From Mycobacterium sp. 852002-51057_SCH5723018 (GTDB lineage Bacteria; Actinomycetota; Actinomycetes; Mycobacteriales; Mycobacteriaceae), in assembly GCF_001667035.1 (NCBI RefSeq), contig NZ_LZIR01000120.1, positions 1-64,000 of the forward strand: DNA of 64,000 nt, read 5' to 3'. This document shows, piece by piece, positions 61,869 through 64,000 of the stretch. The notes under the pieces are model-generated. The model did no database searches. It was given only the letters and a program-made list of their open reading frames with translations, and was not told the origin of the DNA. Every line of letters starts with the position of its first letter. Positions within the stretch are counted from its first letter, which is position 1. Made by a program: the position numbers and the translations under genes.

Positions 61869-61941
61869 CGCCCGCGGACGCACCTACGACGCGAGCCCCG
61901 CCTTGGCGGAATCTTCCAGAAATCTCGCGTAGGTTTTAGGA

Positions 61942-63270
61942 GTGAACGACAACGCCTTCGCCGGTCCGTTCGCGGCCAACCGCCCGAGGTCGCCGCTGGA
62001 ACTGCTGGACACGGTGCCCGAATCGCTGCTGCGGCGGCTGAAGCAGTACTCGGGGCGGCTGGCCACCGAGGCGGTCACGGCGATGCAGGAGCGGCTGCCG
62101 TTCTTCGCCGACCTGGAGGCCTCCCAGCGGGCCAGCGTGGCGCTCGTGGTGCAGACCGCGGTCGTGAACTTCGTCGAGTGGATGCACGACCCGCACAGCA
62201 ACGTCAGCTACACCGCGCAGGCCTTCGAACTGGTGCCCCAGGACGTGACCCGCCGGATCGCGCTGCGCCACAGCGTCGACATGGTCCGGGTGACCATGGA
62301 GTTCTTCGAGGAGGTCGTGCCGCTGGTGGCCCGCTCCGAGGAGCAGCTCACCGCGCTGACGGTGGGAATTCTGAAGTACAGCCGCGACCTGGCATTCACC
62401 TTCGCCGGCGAGTACGCCGATGCGGCCGAGGCGCGCGGCACCTGGGACAGCCGGATGGAGGCCAGCGTCGTCGACGCGGTGGTCCGCGGCGACACCGGAC
62501 CCGAACTGCTGTCGCGGGCCGCCGCGCTGAACTGGGACACCACCGCGCCGGCGACGGTGGTGGTCGGCATCCCCGCACCCGGCCGCGACGGCTCAGACGA
62601 GCTGGGCGGCACCCAGCGCGCCAGCCAGCACCTTCGCGACATCGCCGCCCGGCACGGCCGCGCCGCCCTCACCGACGTACACGGCACCTGGCTGGTGGCG
62701 ATCGTGTCCGGCCATTTGTCACCGACCGATAAATTCTTGGGCGACCTACTGAACGCGTTCTCCGACGGCCCGGTGGTCATCGGACCCACCGCGCCGATGC
62801 TCACCGCGGCCTACCACAGCGCCAGCGAGGCGATCTCCGGGATGAACGCCGTCGCGGGCTGGCGCGGGGCCCCACGGCCCGTCCTGGCCCGAGAACTGCT
62901 GCCCGAGCGGGCCCTGATGGGCGATGCGTCGGCGATCGTTGCGCTGCATACCGACGTCATGGGACCGCTGGCCGACGCCGGCCCGACGCTCGTCGAAACC
63001 CTTGACGCTTTCTTAGACTCTGGCGGCGCGATTGAAGCTTGTGCCAGGAAGTTGTTCGTTCATCCAAACACCGTGCGATACCGGCTCAAGCGGATCACCG
63101 ACTTCACCGGGCGCGATCCCACCCAGCCCCGCGACGCATATGTCCTGCGAGTGGCGTCGACGGTGGGCCAGCTCAACTATCCGACGCAGCCCCCGAGCGC
63201 CGCCAGCGACACCGTCGCTCCGGTTCCGCTGCCGGTCAGGGGCGGTATCGCGGCGTCGGCCCGGCGCTAG
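61942..63270 (+). CDS. mabR: PucR/CdaR-type transcriptional regulator MabR
   Basis: 442-residue regulator, orthologue of Rv2242 (MabR), which controls the FAS-II mycolic-acid operon. The N-terminal part (about 1-170) is a helical ligand-binding domain and the middle a GGDEF-like PucR region (VVVGIPAPGRDG, WLVAIVSGHLS). The C-terminal PucR helix-turn-helix is LVETLDAFLDSGGAIEACARKLFVHPNTVRYRLKRI (near residues 355-390). GTG 61942 follows GGAG closely. It is immediately upstream of fabD, its known type of target. Confidence 0.93.
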   Translation: MNDNAFAGPFAANRPRSPLELLDTVPESLLRRLKQYSGRLATEAVTAMQERLPFFADLEASQRASVALVVQTAVVNFVEWMHDPHSNVSYTAQAFELVPQDVTRRIALRHSVDMVRVTMEFFEEVVPLVARSEEQLTALTVGILKYSRDLAFTFAGEYADAAEARGTWDSRMEASVVDAVVRGDTGPELLSRAAALNWDTTAPATVVVGIPAPGRDGSDELGGTQRASQHLRDIAARHGRAALTDVHGTWLVAIVSGHLSPTDKFLGDLLNAFSDGPVVIGPTAPMLTAAYHSASEAISGMNAVAGWRGAPRPVLARELLPERALMGDASAIVALHTDVMGPLADAGPTLVETLDAFLDSGGAIEACARKLFVHPNTVRYRLKRITDFTGRDPTQPRDAYVLRVASTVGQLNYPTQPPSAASDTVAPVPLPVRGGIAASARR

Positions 63271-63323
63271 TGATTGAGGACACAGATCGCGGCACGATAT
63301 CAAACGGGTAGCTTAAAGAGCGC

Positions 63324-63344
63324 TTTTGTTGGGTGTCTACAAAA
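63324..63344. promoter_or_regulatory. MabR operator in the fabD promoter
   Basis: Perfect inverted repeat TTTTGT-N9-ACAAAA, 67 bases before the fabD start. This is the form I recall for the MabR site of the fasII promoter. The rest of the 140-base gap holds the fabD promoter. Confidence 0.75.
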
Positions 63345-63410
63345 ACCTAAGACGAGGTTCATAATCTGTTACACCGGCCAAAACCGTTTCCACAGTGTTC
63401 TCTTAGACAC

Positions 63411-64000
63411 GTGATCGCATTGCTTGCGCCCGGTCAGGGTGCGCAGACGGAGGGGATGCTGTCGCCATGGCTGGAGCAGCCGGGCGCAGCAGACCAGCTG
63501 GCCCTGTGGTCGAAGGCCAGCGGCCTCGACCTGGTGCGGCTGGGCACCACGGCGTCGACGGAGGAGATCACCGACACCGCGGTCACGCAGCCCCTGGTCG
63601 TGGCGACCACGCTGCTCGCCCACCAGGAGCTGGCCCGACGCGGCCTGCTCATCGACGCAGACCTGATCGTGGCGGGCCACTCCGTCGGCGAGATCGCGGC
63701 CTACGCGATCGCCGGGGTGATCGGCGCCGACGACGCGGTCGCGCTGGCCGCCACCCGGGGTGCCGAAATGGCCAAGGCCTGCGCCATCGAGCCCACCGGC
63801 ATGTCCGCGGTGCTCGGCGGTGACGAGGCCGAGGTGCTGAGCCGCCTCGAGGAGCTCGAGCTGTTCCCCGCCAACCGCAACGCCGCCGGCCAGATCGTCG
63901 CCGCGGGTTCGCTCGCCGCGCTGGAGAAGCTCGCCGAGGACCCGCCGGCCAAGGCGCGGGTGCGCGCCCTGGGCGTCGCCGGGGCGTTCCACACCAAGTA
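63411..64000 (+). CDS. fabD: Malonyl-CoA:ACP transacylase (partial, runs off window)
   Basis: First 196 codons of FabD, which loads malonyl onto AcpM for FAS-II fatty-acid and mycolate elongation. IALLAPGQGAQTEGMLSPW opens the protein, with nucleophile Ser in LIVAGHSVGEIAAYA and the later QIVAAGSLAALEKL and VAGAFHTK with the catalytic His. GTG 63411. The window ends before the C-terminal third. It normally heads fabD-acpM-kasA-kasB-accD6. Confidence 0.95.
   Translation, partial: MIALLAPGQGAQTEGMLSPWLEQPGAADQLALWSKASGLDLVRLGTTASTEEITDTAVTQPLVVATTLLAHQELARRGLLIDADLIVAGHSVGEIAAYAIAGVIGADDAVALAATRGAEMAKACAIEPTGMSAVLGGDEAEVLSRLEELELFPANRNAAGQIVAAGSLAALEKLAEDPPAKARVRALGVAGAFHTK

Overview
This is high-GC actinobacterial DNA. 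From about 2.5 kb to the right end, the gene order matches the Mycobacterium tuberculosis Rv2221c-Rv2243 neighbourhood: glnE-glnA2-Rv2223c-caeA/hip1-panB-CYTH/CHAD-rnpB-RNase HI/phosphatase-Rv2229c-Rv2230c-cobC-ptkA-ptpA-SURF1-cobD-Rv2237-tRNA-Val-ahpE-Rv2239c-Rv2240c-aceE-mabR-fabD. The organism is therefore a Mycobacterium. A slow grower of the M. avium complex type is my inference, from the extra P450, amidohydrolase and acyltransferase genes and a MIRU-like repeat; no species can be read from the sequence alone.

Layout. 0.2-2.2 kb: a transglutaminase-like protein, a TTG-started hypothetical and an untracked 46-aa basic protein. 2.3-13.3 kb (minus strand): a small hypothetical, an LLM-class F420 oxidoreductase coupled to a thioesterase, glnE-glnA2, two secreted or lipoprotein alpha/beta hydrolases (the second is Hip1/CaeA) and a WS/DGAT acyltransferase. 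13.4-17.2 kb (plus): panB, a Tat-exported GH5-like glycosidase and a CYTH-CHAD protein, then rnpB on minus. 17.7-28.1 kb: accessory catabolic genes (P450 plus 3Fe-4S ferredoxin; divergent alcohol and aldehyde dehydrogenases around a CRP-like site; an SPFH protein; two amidohydrolases and a second P450 carrying an in-frame tandem MIRU-like insert; a TetR regulator). 28.1-32.1 kb: a tightly overlapping minus-strand operon of cobC, Nif3-like, zinc-ribbon and RNase HI/phosphatase genes. 32.1-37.6 kb: ptkA-ptpA-SURF1, cobD, an MpaB-family oxygenase, a VOC protein and an epoxide hydrolase.

37.69-57.27 kb is a genomic island of about 19.5 kb integrated at tRNA-Val(UAC). Its limits are a 44-bp direct repeat: the 3' part of the tRNA is duplicated at the far end, and the intact tRNA lies next to a tyrosine integrase and a small excisionase. 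Just inside both ends there is a matching pair of TTGGCACA direct repeats with an 11-bp period, as expected for integrase arm sites. The cargo is a biotin-independent malonate decarboxylase operon (mdcA-B-C-DE fused-G-H), a carboxylesterase, an SGNH hydrolase, a double-GAF sensor histidine kinase between 126-bp direct repeats, and an alcohol dehydrogenase. Many broken genes surround these (SDR, NarL-type regulator, IS481-type transposase, an aldo-keto reductase fused to a VIT1-type transporter fragment). Two further tRNA 3'-end scars lie inside the island, so it appears to be a composite of several integration events. An inverted repeat of 518 bp places a 955-bp segment so that inversion would swap an intact SGNH gene for a truncated one directly behind mdcH.

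Right of the island the core chromosome resumes: ahpE, a DUF3052 protein and a lipoprotein-like gene, then aceE (pyruvate dehydrogenase E1), mabR and the start of fabD. The fabD promoter region carries the TTTTGT-N9-ACAAAA operator expected for MabR control of the FAS-II operon. fabD runs off the window.
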